DNA of 64,000 bases from Melastoma dodecandrum (taxonomy: Eukaryota > Streptophyta > Magnoliopsida > Myrtales > Melastomataceae). The stretch covers positions 2,976,001 through 3,040,000 of the forward strand of contig JARUPY010000397.1 in NCBI GenBank assembly GCA_029817715.1. The letters run 5' to 3'. Position numbers and translations under genes: made by a program. Below the pieces are notes generated by a model, which had not been told where the DNA came from, searched no databases, and saw only the letters and a list, made by a program, of their open reading frames with translations. Shown here piece by piece: positions 33,901-45,366 of the stretch. How positions within the stretch are numbered: position 1 is the stretch's first letter; every line of letters begins with the position of its first letter.

Positions 33901-34416
33901 TCTCGACAGGACAGCAATAAAAGAATATAGAGCCACCTACAGTCGGGGCAATATGTTGCCGGCGTGCTGGACAAGCTCATACAGATCAACGACGGAAACA
34001 CCATGCCTCTTCTCGTCCTGGAAGAACATCTCCAACCTCTTCAGCTCATCAAAAGCTCGCATATCTAGCACGTAATCAGAAATCACACGAGATCCTATCC
34101 ACGGTCGCAAAATCAAGCGCACTTATCACAATCAACCAGAAAACTCACAAAGCTCGTAGTATCTGTGAGGAGAGAGCTTGGAGGTCCGAAGCTCGGAGAG
34201 CATCTGAGCCGAAAACTTGAGGACTTCTCTTAGATTGTTCGCATCCTGACAACGAAAAAAAAAGACGGATTTGATAAACCAGAAGCCTCGATTTTGGCTC
34301 CATAACCGGGGGGTTGGCTTTACCAGGGCGCGGTGAAGGTAGAAAGCGTGCTGTTGGATGCCGGCGATGCCTTCGGCGAGCCACCGGTCCTCGTCGTCTG
34401 TGACGGCGATCACCAT
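27974..34416 (-). CDS. VPS35: VPS35 retromer subunit (one-base frameshift in exon 11)
   Basis: Twenty-two exons, all GT-AG, from 34416-34324 to 28184-27974. Their sum is 2371 bases; without one surplus base it is 790 codons including the stop, the usual plant VPS35 size. The N-terminal half carries the conserved PRLYLLC motif that contacts VPS26, with [21 protein letters not shown] before it. The rest is the alpha-helical solenoid, ending [17 protein letters not shown]35 is the cargo-selective core of retromer on late endosomes and recycles vacuolar sorting receptors. Exon 11 (31295-31178) is 118 bases where 117 are needed; the break is at a GGG run (plus-strand CCC, 31260-31262). An acceptor seven bases further in would keep the frame but lose conserved residues. 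A sequencing error, a relic gene or altered splicing are all possible. Introns hold homopolymer tracts. Confidence 0.93.
29826..29851. repeat. T-run/G-run composite in VPS35 intron 15
   Basis: A run of about a dozen T is followed directly by about 15 G. On the gene's strand the intron begins GTAAGC and then runs through C and A tracts, only six bases from the donor of exon 15. A G tract this long can form a quadruplex on the plus strand. Confidence 0.7.
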
Positions 34417-34843
34417 TCTCTAGGGATCGTGACAGCTCGCCGAACGGGCGAATTCGACGCCGGGTTCGAACTCAGTCGGTCGGAGAAGAAGAGGGATCGC
34501 CGAAATCGCCAGCGGAGAAAATAAAATAACGGAACAAAGCTGGAAACTTCTGTAGACCGTTGCTGCGAGGTGGGCTAAGACCCGATTCACGAAATCGTAC
34601 AACTCGGCATTGGCCCAGCTGTCCTAAATTAGAGACACTATCCATACATTAATTCGACAAATCGATCCTCACATTTCTATTTAATTTTCTTTTTTGTTTT
34701 AAGAAAAATGTATAATAAATCTGGTTGAAACAGGACTGAAAGCTCGCCAGTTTCAGCCTAAACTACTGGTAAAAATATCCCTTCAGCTCAACTGATTTAC
34801 AAACAGCCGCCTGCTATTCACATATTCTCGGACGTCTCCAAAA
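34417..34843. other. VPS35 promoter and 3' flank of next gene
   Basis: Promoter and leader of VPS35 (minus) and the 3' UTR of the upstream minus-strand gene. No other feature. Confidence 0.5.
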
Positions 34844-36515
34844 TCATAAAAGGTTGATATAAGGCAGAGCATAAATCTCAGCATCCTGCAGGTAATTCTC
34901 CCTGGGAGGCCACGAGAATGATGAGCAAGAATTGTGCGGAAGCCGGCTTTCGTCTGCAGGTTTCAGTCTTTTCGGACATCTCTCCCCAGCTCGATCTGGA
35001 CCAAGAATCCAGTCCAGATCGTCTGATGCATCGCCCTCGACGTTAAGGGGTGCAGGAACCCACTGGTCCAGAAGCGAGTCGTATTGAGATCCGGGTTCAG
35101 GGAACAGGCCTTCTGAACATGGGGCTATGGCCACAGGTGCTAAACTACCCCGACCAGAGGTAGAAGCAACCTCGCGATGGTCCTCCCTTACACGGGAATC
35201 CGGGACAGTGCTCGGGAGTAGAATCGCAGGCGGCTTGGCCAGTGATGTTTCAAGAACAGGTCGCTTAAACCGGATTCTGATAATGCTGCCTGTTCCAAGT
35301 ATATACAATGCATGAGAACGTGTTGGGGTTGAGTAACAAAATGCCGAGCAGAAAAATTACCTCTTTTCTTGACAAAAGGCTGAGAGGCAGCTTTACTCTC
35401 TTCACACAGAGAGAAGATGCTTGTGGGGCTAAATGGCTGGCCATGTTCTTCGGATAAGACACTCTTACAAGAGTCCTCCTTCGATTTCGAGATCCAATCA
35501 TCCTCTTTCTTGCCATCTGGCATATCCCCATTACCAAAATCCCTAGCTTGAGAACCCTTAGACACCAATCTTATGGTTCTCCCATGGTTGGCATCCCTGC
35601 ATTTATGAGAAGAATATTTGCTCTCCCCCCTCTTGGTGTGTTTTCGATTTTCTGTGCCATGGTTCCTCAACATCTCCTTCTGGAGCTTTAGAGCACCAGA
35701 GGAAAACATTCAGATCATGGTGGCAGAGCATTCAAGAAGATAGACCGACTATACTGAGGGATCAAATCCCATGCCACCATGATCGTGTACGTAATCACAT
35801 AAATATCTAAGAAGATAGAATACAACATTACTTACATTTCTGAAACAGTCGTCACAAAAAAAAAAAAGAAATAAACTCAAAATCTCACACAACTAGCCAA
35901 TCAAACATCTCCACTTCAATCACTTCAATAGAGACAAGGATAAACAATCATGGTCTATGGCATTCGCACAAGATCAATAAAATGGCCTGGACATAACTAT
36001 TATACATCAACCCCAAGAGATTTATCATCGTTTGAAATTTCTAGTCTACACCAAATTCAGCACATAAAAAATTTCTTCTAGAAAAGCAAAATTACTAAAA
36101 ATGGAAAAGCGATCACAAATTTCTCTTCGTTTATTAAAAACGAAAATAACTGCACGCTGTTTCGAAAAAATGGATAAAAATTTTCGTTCCTGAGAACAGG
36201 AACACCGTAATCACAATCAGCATTCAAACGCAAAGAAATTAAAAACGCAAAAACCCCATATCTGCGAGCACGTACAGTTTCACATACAATACCTACCATC
36301 AGGGGGCACATTCATTCCCTCGAAAGTTTTTTACCCAAACCAATTCACAACCAGGCTCTTCTGCGGAGCAATCGACCCATTAAAGTCATTCACATTACTT
36401 CTGGAATCGTAACCCGAGATTTTCTCAAACCAACCTCGATCGGTACGCTCTGCGTATCCCAAAGCTCCCCCCGTTTCTTTATTGCACCGCCATTGAAAGG
36501 AAAGCACCGAGACAT
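34844..36515 (-). CDS. Uncharacterised nuclear-type protein (MSRCFPF N-terminus)
   Basis: Three exons, 36515-36435, 35679-35361 and 35289-34844, join in frame to 281 residues. It starts MSRCFPF, the N-terminus of a plant family of Lys-rich, probably nuclear proteins of unknown function. The middle is basic and Ser-rich. The second junction creates KKRGSIIRIRFKRP, a basic IRIRFK motif found in the same kind of protein. The C-terminal half is acidic (DASDDLDWILG) and ends SWPPRENYLQDAEIYALPYINLL. The start is chosen from the MSRCFPF motif. The acceptor of exon 2 could be 12 bases further upstream (35691), which keeps the frame. No enzymatic domain is seen. It shares its 5' region with the divergent mPGES2-like gene. 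Confidence 0.75.
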
Positions 36516-36802
36516 CCTCACTTCGAACACGATTCAGACTAGCAGGAGGAACTAACGTCTGGTTTTCACCAAATCCCAGGGAGCCGCAGGGATGGCGACA
36601 GGGACCCTAGGGCTTCTTCGACCTGTTGAAAACGAAAGAGGGGCTTAGTGGTATTTATAGGGAAGGATGTGTCCGAAATTACCAATTTGCCCCTCTACTA
36701 ACGGTGGCGTGGACGGTGATCTGCAGTTCTCCAATCCCCAGTTGATAAGTCCAGACTTCCGCCGCCGCCTCGGCTCGGAAACCCGCTCGCCGCCGTCACA
36801 GA
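36516..36802. promoter_or_regulatory. Compact divergent promoter
   Basis: Only 287 bases separate the start codons of the minus-strand MSRCFPF gene and the plus-strand mPGES2-like gene. No TATA box is evident, so a shared bidirectional promoter is likely. Confidence 0.6.
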
Positions 36803-38222
<1,420 letters not shown>

Positions 38223-39144
38223 CCATTTCCTCTCTGTTTTCGCATGCTGAACATGTAGGAAGGAAGTATAGGAATTGAGGATGGTTGTGTTGCAGGCATT
38301 GTTTGTTTGGAGTCTGTTTGCTGTGATTTCACACTGCACAGTATCTTGGGTTTCCGACAAATCTCAGGAAAGGATAGTCATTCCAATAATGGAAGAACAT
38401 TCTGGAGCTATGAATGTAATAACTATTGTCTAAGATTGGAGAGTGACGAGCCTATGTATTATCACAATATTCATCCACAGCGGTGATTATGTGTTGTCAT
38501 CGTGATGGTTTCTGAGTTCACCGAGGTATATCGAAACTGCTGCCTAAATCCCGTTCAAAGATATACCGTTACACTTCTCCAGTTGTATGGAGCAGTTAAC
38601 CTTGGCGGTCAAATCCGCCAAAGGCTTTGCCTATTCTGCGTATGAATTTATTGATGAACTCGCCACAGCATGACCCATTTTCCAAGGTTCTAATCAATAA
38701 AACGTGGTCTATTCTTCAAAGATGTCAACAAGATGAAGATTGGGTTTTCTGTTGTTTTCCGATCTGTGAATTCTCTTATGCTATTATTTCAAGCGAAGTC
38801 TTTTTTTTTTTTTACCTTGTTAATCAGACCTTCAGCACGTTTGGTCAAATAATCTGTCATCTCCTTGGAGGACAGATACTGCACATATATATATATATAT
38901 ATATTTAAATGATGATAGATATGATAGTGTCTTTTGGGTAAAACATTGAGCTTTGTTCCAACTTACAGTGGTCCGCGAAAAATTTTAGGCCTTTACCGTT
39001 GTTTGGAAATATATTCCCGAAATACTGCCTTTCTCCCAAATCTCCTATTTTATCAGTTTTGTTTTCCCAAAACTTCAGACTTCCAAAATTAGAAGTATTC
39101 TAATTTAGTCCTTCAAGACTATAAAGAAAATAATTCTTAAGCGG
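38223..39144. other. 3' flank and intergenic
   Basis: 3' UTR of the mPGES2-like gene, then AT-rich sequence up to the endogenous viral element. An (AT)n microsatellite lies at 38884-38904. No gene seen. Confidence 0.5.
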
Positions 39145-39156
39145 GCTCTGATACCA
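39145..39156 (-). other. tRNA-Met primer-like site
   Basis: On the minus strand this reads TGGTATCAGAGC, complementary to the 3' end of initiator tRNA-Met, the primer used by caulimovirids and by many plant retrotransposons. It sits at the left edge of the viral block, about 95 bases past the end of the last viral ORF, so the integration boundary may lie close by. Confidence 0.7.
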
Positions 39157-39249
39157 ATAATTATACTGATGATAAGCGATGCAAATTAACTCCCTGAAGA
39201 GTTAGATATCAGCATGCTAGATATTCCTCAGTATTGACAGGAATCGATC

Positions 39250-39783
39250 TTAAGAAGAATTTCCTAATTGTCTTTGCCGTCGGCGTTCCACCAACCTCAA
39301 ATACTCGTTGGAGTATTTAGAACTTGCCGTAAATCCGAGATTGGACTTACCTTCAAAGAAATATTCCTCGAATTCACTCTGCACCAAAGTCAGTTCTTCT
39401 AATTTCTTAGAATAACTCTCTATCTGCTTAGATATTTGTGATATCTGTGCTAATAGATTTTCAAGACGATCTACTATGGTGTTGAGAAGACCAGTAGTAG
39501 AATCATTGCCCACACCGTGATCTAAATGTAATAGTTCTGGATTTGGACAATCAGTCATAAGAATGACCCGTGCAATGCACCACTTTATTCTCTTGATTAA
39601 AGTCTCTCTCTCCAAACATAAACAACTTAATTCAAGATGCTTATCATACCTTAATCTTCTGCATAGCCTGGAGGGTTCACCAAGCTTCCGCAACTTCTTA
39701 GAACTCAAGAGAGAGGCTCTTCTGTGTCTTCCAAATGCCCTTACCACTAGGGTCTTATATAGACACTCCTCATCCGGACACAA
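39250..39783 (-). CDS. Viral ORF with coiled coil, 177 codons
   Basis: Open frame on the minus strand. The central part (about residues 95-145) is rich in Leu, Ile and Glu with heptad spacing and should form a coiled coil; the C-terminus is Arg-rich. A coiled coil plus a basic end is seen in caulimovirid virion-associated proteins, but the similarity is only in general form. Its true start may lie inside the frame. It lies next to the primer-like site. Confidence 0.5.
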   Translation of the reverse strand: MCPDEECLYKTLVVRAFGRHRRASLLSSKKLRKLGEPSRLCRRLRYDKHLELSCLCLERETLIKRIKWCIARVILMTDCPNPELLHLDHGVGNDSTTGLLNTIVDRLENLLAQISQISKQIESYSKKLEELTLVQSEFEEYFFEGKSNLGFTASSKYSNEYLRLVERRRQRQLGNSS

Positions 39784-40284
39784 GGTCTAGTTATAAAAAC
39801 TTTTCCTTCAAGGTTTCGATACGCATATCTAACCTTAAGTTAGTTTTAATCAACTCTGATTAATTCTAACTCTCCTGGGTTCCTTAAGGTATTGTTGTTG
39901 GAGGACAATCAAAGAAATCTTACTCAGAGAGATGTGAGAGAAAATTTCTCTATTCAGATTGTCCCCCCCTAAAATGGTAGAGGATTGTGAAATATATACA
40001 CAGACAAGCTGGTGCCTATGCACTGTTTGTCAGCTCAAAAGTAAAAAGAATCTACTTTTACTAAAGCTTACCAAAGCTACCTAGACTACAGAATTGCCTA
40101 GTCTATCTTTATATAATTGTTATCTCCTTTCTGCATTACTGCTTCATCTAAGGAGATTCCTTCTTCTCTGGCGTGCGAAGACTCGCCAGTTCCTTCCAAG
40201 AGTCCCTGATCAGCATTTTGTTGGGCTTTCTCTTCATCTTGCTTGAATCGCTGTGCTAAGGTTTTATCGGTGTAGTCAGCGATC

Positions 40285-41166
40285 TTACTCCAGACTTCGA
40301 AGGTGTCCGTCCGGAGACAGTTTAGAGTTCTCCTTCCTCCAGAAACTATCTAGAAGATCCAGAACCCTCTCCCATCCTCTTTCTCCTGCCTGCTCATCTG
40401 CATAGCTAAGATAAGAGCGAAAGATCGTGACAATCGTCATCCCGTCACTAAGCACATAATATAGCTCCTTGCGAGCAAATACGTGCTCCAGCACATCCTT
40501 AAGAAACTCCACATTTATGGCCTTTCTTACAGTCTTATCTTTATAATACTTGCACCATAAACCCCTCTGATCGATGTCCTGTTTTTGAGGTTCTATCAGA
40601 TGCCTACTTTCACTAGGATGGATATCCCATACTTGCATATTAGGAAGGATTACTTTCCCATATTGCTCATGTTCTTCTTCCTCCATCATAGTGCTAGTAA
40701 TCAGTGCCGTGGCATATTTTGAACCATAACCTAGGGACCCGAGTATGAACTTTACCAAATGAGGTAGCGGGGTTAGCTGCTCTGGTTCTGATCTATCGAT
40801 CTCCAGAATATCAACAAAACCCGCATATAAATAAGGTAAAGCAACTCCCACCATATCTGAACTAATCCTCAAGGATGACCACTTCTCCAATATCCAGTGT
40901 AGATGCGGTTGAAGTACAGAGTTCTCCTCAAGTGAGGATTCTCTCATATCCACCACCACCTTTGAAGTCTCATAGTCTTTAACTTCCAGCGGTAATATGG
41001 GCATAGTCGTTGTAAGAATCTGTTGTCTATCTCGTATCGATTTAGACAACTCTTCCCCATCTGCAGCCTTGTAAGTTAACTTGGCTTCCAGATCTTTGAT
41101 GTACTCAATCACCTTTGCTGCGAAAAACATAATTTGGGCTTGGTAATTCCTTTTAATACCTCCCAT
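40285..41166 (-). CDS. Viral ORF, 293 codons, unknown
   Basis: A long intact frame on the minus strand between the 124-codon and 177-codon viral ORFs. It has no zinc finger or protease motif. Composition is mixed helical, with an acidic run (MEEEEHEQ) near the middle. It could be a capsid, movement or transactivator-like protein, but I see no diagnostic motif and do not assign one. Confidence 0.5.
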   Translation of the reverse strand: MGGIKRNYQAQIMFFAAKVIEYIKDLEAKLTYKAADGEELSKSIRDRQQILTTTMPILPLEVKDYETSKVVVDMRESSLEENSVLQPHLHWILEKWSSLRISSDMVGVALPYLYAGFVDILEIDRSEPEQLTPLPHLVKFILGSLGYGSKYATALITSTMMEEEEHEQYGKVILPNMQVWDIHPSESRHLIEPQKQDIDQRGLWCKYYKDKTVRKAINVEFLKDVLEHVFARKELYYVLSDGMTIVTIFRSYLSYADEQAGERGWERVLDLLDSFWRKENSKLSPDGHLRSLE

Positions 41167-41235
41167 AAGTCATCCACACACAACAGTGGCATCCCAAGAT
41201 AGGGATCCATCTTCAAAAGAGTCCAAATCAAAAAA

Positions 41236-41610
41236 TCAAGATCTATCTAGATCTTCATGACCTTCGTCATTGTGAGCTTGCTCACCAGGTTTAACTGAAC
41301 CTCCTTCAGGAATTACTTCCTCAAGGTTCTCCTGAGTTTGAGGATTACCTTCAAGTGTTACGGGTATCTCGTAATTGAAATACTCGTCGTACTCCATGTC
41401 AGCCGCTTCATCAGGATGTTCTTCCTTCTGAACAATTGGCTCGCCAATGAAAGCTTTAAACTTAGCTTCCTCCTCAGCATACTCACTCTTTACCTTTTCT
41501 TTCTGTTCCTCCTTGCTTTGTAACAAAGCTTTGTAGGATTTTACAGCTTGGTTTATAGAGATTTTCTGCTCTTTGGCCAGATGGTTACGGCAGTAATTAA
41601 ACTGTTCCAT
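41236..41610 (-). CDS. Acidic viral ORF, 124 codons
   Basis: Intact frame on the minus strand. The first half is Lys/Glu-rich and helical, the second half strongly acidic and Pro/Glu-rich. It starts 30 bases from the inversion edge and reads away from the reverse-transcriptase frame. Role unknown. Confidence 0.5.
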   Translation of the reverse strand: MEQFNYCRNHLAKEQKISINQAVKSYKALLQSKEEQKEKVKSEYAEEEAKFKAFIGEPIVQKEEHPDEAADMEYDEYFNYEIPVTLEGNPQTQENLEEVIPEGGSVKPGEQAHNDEGHEDLDRS

Positions 41611-41639
41611 GGTCAGAGGAGACCACCAAGGTTTTCAGA

Positions 41640-43258
41640 GTGCGAGCTCAGCGTGGTGATATACTGTTGGATGAGGATGAGAACGATTCATGGGAACAAA
41701 CCCTGTTTTCTCCGATGAATACCAGGAGTTCCAACTGGTATGACGACTTGTTTCCAAAACAAGAAATGTGCAGGGCGGTAAAGTTAACCAGAACAAAATG
41801 GGATAAGTTCTTGGAAAAACTTGCCGACAATTTTAGTGAAGATCCATTAAAATTGTGGAGTCGGAATAGCCTAAAGGCTAGACTCGAATTGAAAGATCCC
41901 GGAACCATTATAAGAGCCAGAAACATTACATACACGGCTGAAATGGTTGAGGAATTTGACAAACAAATTCCTGAGTTGCTTGGAAAAGGTTTGATTAGGG
42001 ACAGTTATAGTCCGCATTCTAGTCCTGCCTTTATGGTAATAAATCATGCCGAGCAGGTGCGAGGTAAAGCACATATGGTTATAGATTATCGTCAGCTTAA
42101 CAAAGCTACAAAGGACGATGGCTATAAGATTCCCACTGCGGGAAATTTAATTGATAGAGTTAGTTTAAGCCAACCAAAATTCTTCTCTAAGTTTGACTTG
42201 AAAAGTGGATACTGGCAAGTCAAGATGGAGGAAGAGTCAGTTCCTCTAACTGCCTTCAATGCTCCGCAAGAAATGTTTGAATGGCTAGTTATGTCGTTCG
42301 GCCTGAAAAATGCTCCAGGCGTGTTTCAGCGCAAAATGGATAATGCTTTCAAGCAAGTCCGAAAATTTTGTGCGGTCTATATTGACGATGTGTTAGTCTA
42401 CAGTCAGACTGAAGACGACCACATGAGGCACCTTGATAAGGTGACTGATGTCTTCCGACAGAAGGGCATGATTCTATCAGAAAGGAAGATAGAATGGTTT
42501 AAGGAGTCAGTAAATTTTCTAGGCATGAAAATTGAGCAAGGAAAGATAAAATTACAAAGCCATATTGCCGAGAAAATTGTTGATTTTCCTGACAGACTTG
42601 AGGATAGAAAACAGGTCCAAAGATTTTGTGGATTTGTTAACTATGCAAGAAAGTTTGTGAAAGATCTTTCCCAAGATCTGGGTAGGATTTCGAAGAAAAC
42701 CTCTTCGGTAAATCCTTGGATATGGGAAGATGAGGACATTCATGCTATTGAATTAAGAGAAAGGTGAAAAATTTACCGCAACTCTCTTTACCATCTGATA
42801 AGGATGAATTAGTTCTGGAAATAGATGCTTCAAACGATTTTTGGGGTGCTGTCCTTAAAATTAAAGGAAGAAAACCAGAACCCGTTTGTAAGTATTGGTC
42901 GGGTAGTTTTAAGGGGTATGAACTCAAGTACCCGATACATGAAAAGGAAGTATTGACTTTAAAAAAAGGAATAAAAGCCTTTTACATCTTTTTGGCACAT
43001 AAGAAATTCTTAGTGCACTCTGACTCGACCTATGTAAAAAGGTTTATGAGTCTGAACCTCAAGGAGGCTAGGCAGACTAGACTATTGAGGTTGCAAGAGT
43101 GGTTTAGCTATTATAAATTCGATGTCGAGTATATCTCTTCAGACAAAAACATATTAGCTGACTCTCTCTCTAGAGAACTTGTAGATGGATCCCGCAGCAA
43201 AGAAAAAGATCTGCTGGAGATGCAAACAGGAGGGACACTCCAAGAAGGTATGTCCTAA
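41640..43258 (+). pseudogene. Caulimovirid reverse transcriptase and RNase H
   Basis: Two overlapping frames. The first (to 42767) holds a complete reverse-transcriptase domain: DYRQLN, FSKFDLKSGYWQ, FGLKNAPGVFQ and the catalytic YIDD at about residue 247. The second (42764-43258) holds RNase H, with DASNDFWGAVL, a central YPIHEKEVL, SDSTYVKRF and the closing ADSLSRE. The frames differ by one base near 42,750-42,765, where the copy is broken. The RT sequence groups by eye with pararetroviruses rather than with the Ty3 element at 51-56 kb: YIDD not YFDD, no integrase following. Protein made here would be RT without RNase H. Confidence 0.85.
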
Positions 43259-43743
43259 CCCTATCAAGAGAGATAGTGAGCATAGTGATGCTGGTTCCAA
43301 TTCTGGAACGAAATCAGCTTTGTGCCGGCAGTGCAAGCGACCTGGACATAGATCATTCGAATGTCCCAGTAAGCTGAAAACTACGGATGCCCAGAAGGGT
43401 GTGGCTAATCTTAAGGAGAAGGTAACAACCAACTCTAAAAGAAAAGCGGAGACAGATCTCCAGAAGGAGATGGTTGATCCTAAGAAGAAAGCTACTGCTA
43501 ACTTCAAAGGAAAAACGAAGGATGATTCTCAGAAGAGTAAGAACCAATTCCAAAGGGAAAGCAGAGAAAGATTCAAAGAAGGGAGTGACGGGTCCTAAGG
43601 GAGAAGACATTGTCAAACCCAAAGGAAACGTGAAAGAAGATCTTCAAGAGAAGATGGCTGATCCTGAAGAGGTAAGCTCTAAGGGAAAAGCGAAAATGGC
43701 AGATCTGGAGGAAGAAGCTCAGGCGAAAAATTCAGGCGGTTAA
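43185..43743 (+). pseudogene. Viral zinc-knuckle and Lys-rich repeat ORF
   Basis: Overlaps the end of RNase H in another frame and starts MDPAAKKK. It has two CCHC zinc knuckles, CWRCKQEGHSKKVC and CRQCKRPGHRSFEC, separated by about 30 residues. Then come imperfect Lys-rich repeats of about 20-25 residues, each with a KxK...D.QK..(V/A)DP-like pattern. The repeats change frame near 43,545 and continue in the frame ending at 43,743. In known caulimovirids a CCHC motif normally lies in the capsid region upstream of protease; here it follows RNase H. Confidence 0.7.
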
Positions 43744-43750
43744 GTATGCA

Positions 43751-44077
43751 ATGCGGAAGGCATGTACTGAGCTCCAAGTTAAGGAGGCAGCTAAGAAGTT
43801 GCCATACCTAAACAAGAGTTGTTGTTCTCAGATTGAGTATGTACCGGGAAGGTATGGATGTGATACTCAAACAGAATCTATGAGAACAAGAAACTTTCCA
43901 AGAAAGAAAAAATTTGTTGGATACAACAAAATGAAAGTTTGGCCAAAGAGAGACCTCCGGAAAAAACAGAGAGGAGGTCATACTTACAAACCAATGAGGT
44001 TTATGAGGAGACGGAATAACCTAAAGAATAAAGATAGGATCGAAGGTCCGTTTTACCGGATAGAAACCAAATTTTAA
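43751..44077 (+). CDS. Basic viral ORF, 108 codons
   Basis: Intact, very basic frame (RKKK, KPMRFMRRR) directly after the zinc-knuckle ORF. It ends 15-20 bases before the inversion edge. It may be the C-terminal part of the same nucleic-acid-binding protein. Function unknown. Confidence 0.45.
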   Translation: MRKACTELQVKEAAKKLPYLNKSCCSQIEYVPGRYGCDTQTESMRTRNFPRKKKFVGYNKMKVWPKRDLRKKQRGGHTYKPMRFMRRRNNLKNKDRIEGPFYRIETKF

Positions 44078-44149
44078 TCGTAACTTTGGTTCCTGGAGAA
44101 TACTGATTTTCACCCTACCAATGGATACATGATAGACATCCTGCACAAA

Positions 44150-44760
44150 AGGTAGGTTTTCCTTTTGTCATTTTAAAAAAGCATTACCAATTATGATGTC
44201 TGCCTCTAATAAAGGATGGGCCAGGATCTCTTTTATGATGAACTGTTGTCCACCAATAAAGACAGGCACATTATTGGCCTGATGGCTGACTATTGTCGCC
44301 TTTCCATCTACGTTTACCATATGAATAGGTTTCTGCAATGGCTTCCACCACTCATCTGGTAGTGCATTGAGTCAAGCACAACTTATTCTACACCCAGTGT
44401 CTATCAAAGTATCCAGAGAATACTCATAGTTCCAGGAAACTTGAAAGTTAGAGCCACATATGTGCTCAATTCTTCCTTCCGGACAGTAAACCCAATATTC
44501 TTAGGTACTTCCTGGGATGGTTCTATCATCCTCCAGATTTCGTCTATTGGTATAGACCTCTGCTCGGCTATTTGCTCAATAGGGCATCTTCTGCTAGACC
44601 TAAGGCTTTCCTTAAGTCTTTTGCCAACTCCCCACTTTGGTAGTTCAAATTTGCATTTCGCTTCTGTGCGTCTAAAATGTAGGGAGCTACTAACTCTTTG
44701 TACATTTCATCAACACTTCTGCCTTGATTCTGTTTGGAATTTCTTCCTCTCAGATTCAAT
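44150..44760 (-). pseudogene. Viral protease fragment and upstream coding remains
   Basis: On the minus strand a retroviral-type aspartic protease is recognisable by LIDTGC (catalytic D-T-G at 44401-44393) and, some 70 residues later, a hydrophobic ILxxPLLEADIIIGNAF end. A TGA at 44374-44372 interrupts it. A 63-codon open frame (44759-44568) precedes it on the same strand and may be the tail of the capsid or linker region. The matching RT lies on the other strand beyond 44,095, so protease and RT have been separated by the inversion. Confidence 0.7.
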
Positions 44761-45060
44761 CTTTCAACTGGTTTTCCCGTAGTACTTTCCAGTCCAGAAG
44801 TCGCCTCGGCTTCGGGCCTTTTTAAACTTCTTTTTTTTTTCCAGTGCGTCTAGCATATTATTCACTACAGAGCCTACTTCCTTTGCCATTTGGTTTCGAC
44901 TTTCTAGAGTTTCTGTACTCCCCTGAATTGTTAGCTGAGTTAAAATATTATTTATACTCTTGCTAATTCAAAAAGGAGTTAATCTAGACTCTGGAACGAA
45001 CTCCAATCGTGATGGAGTCTCAGAAGTATTTCCCGAATATTTTCCTTCTCCAACCATCTC

Positions 45061-45366
45061 AAGGACCTAATTAAAAGTTTTTCAAAATTTTTAGATTTTT
45101 TCTAAAAACAAAAAATTTTAAAAAAATAGAAGCAGATTTTTTATAATTTGGAAACTTCAGGGTAAAACTCAAAATTTTTTCCTTTTCCACTGTATTTGGA
45201 ACTATCCTCGTAAAACATTAGGTTTATAATAAATATCGGGGGAGTTAGGTGTGTCGTGATTTTGACCGGCCCTCTCCTACTTCTTCTTCGTCGACATTCT
45301 TCTTCGTTTTTACCTTGGTTTGGGATTCCGTTTAGGGTTTGATTCGATCACAGGCATAAGGGAGAG
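45061..45366. other. Promoter of first SKP1 gene
   Basis: AT-rich sequence next to the viral block, then a CT-rich leader ahead of the SKP1 start codon. No other feature. Confidence 0.5.

Larger units (their letters stand above)
39100..45060. mobile_element. Endogenous pararetrovirus (Caulimoviridae), rearranged
   Basis: A 6-kb block of viral coding sequence on both strands, with no integrase and no LTR. Reverse transcriptase, RNase H, a retroviral-type protease and zinc knuckles are present, plus several ORFs of unknown role. The absence of integrase and LTRs, together with a tRNA-Met primer-like site, points to a caulimovirid rather than a Ty3 element. The copy is broken by frameshifts, stops and an inversion of about 41.63-44.09 kb, so it is a fossil. 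Genus is not resolved. Confidence 0.82.

Noticed and set aside
39145..39156. tRNA-Met primer-like site as evidence of an LTR retrotransposon
   Set aside because: No LTR lies beside it and there is no gag on the expected side; it is kept only as a viral-type site.
41640..43258. RT-RNase H as part of a Ty3 element
   Set aside because: No integrase or LTR nearby, YIDD rather than YFDD, and neighbouring ORFs unlike gag; a caulimovirid fits better.
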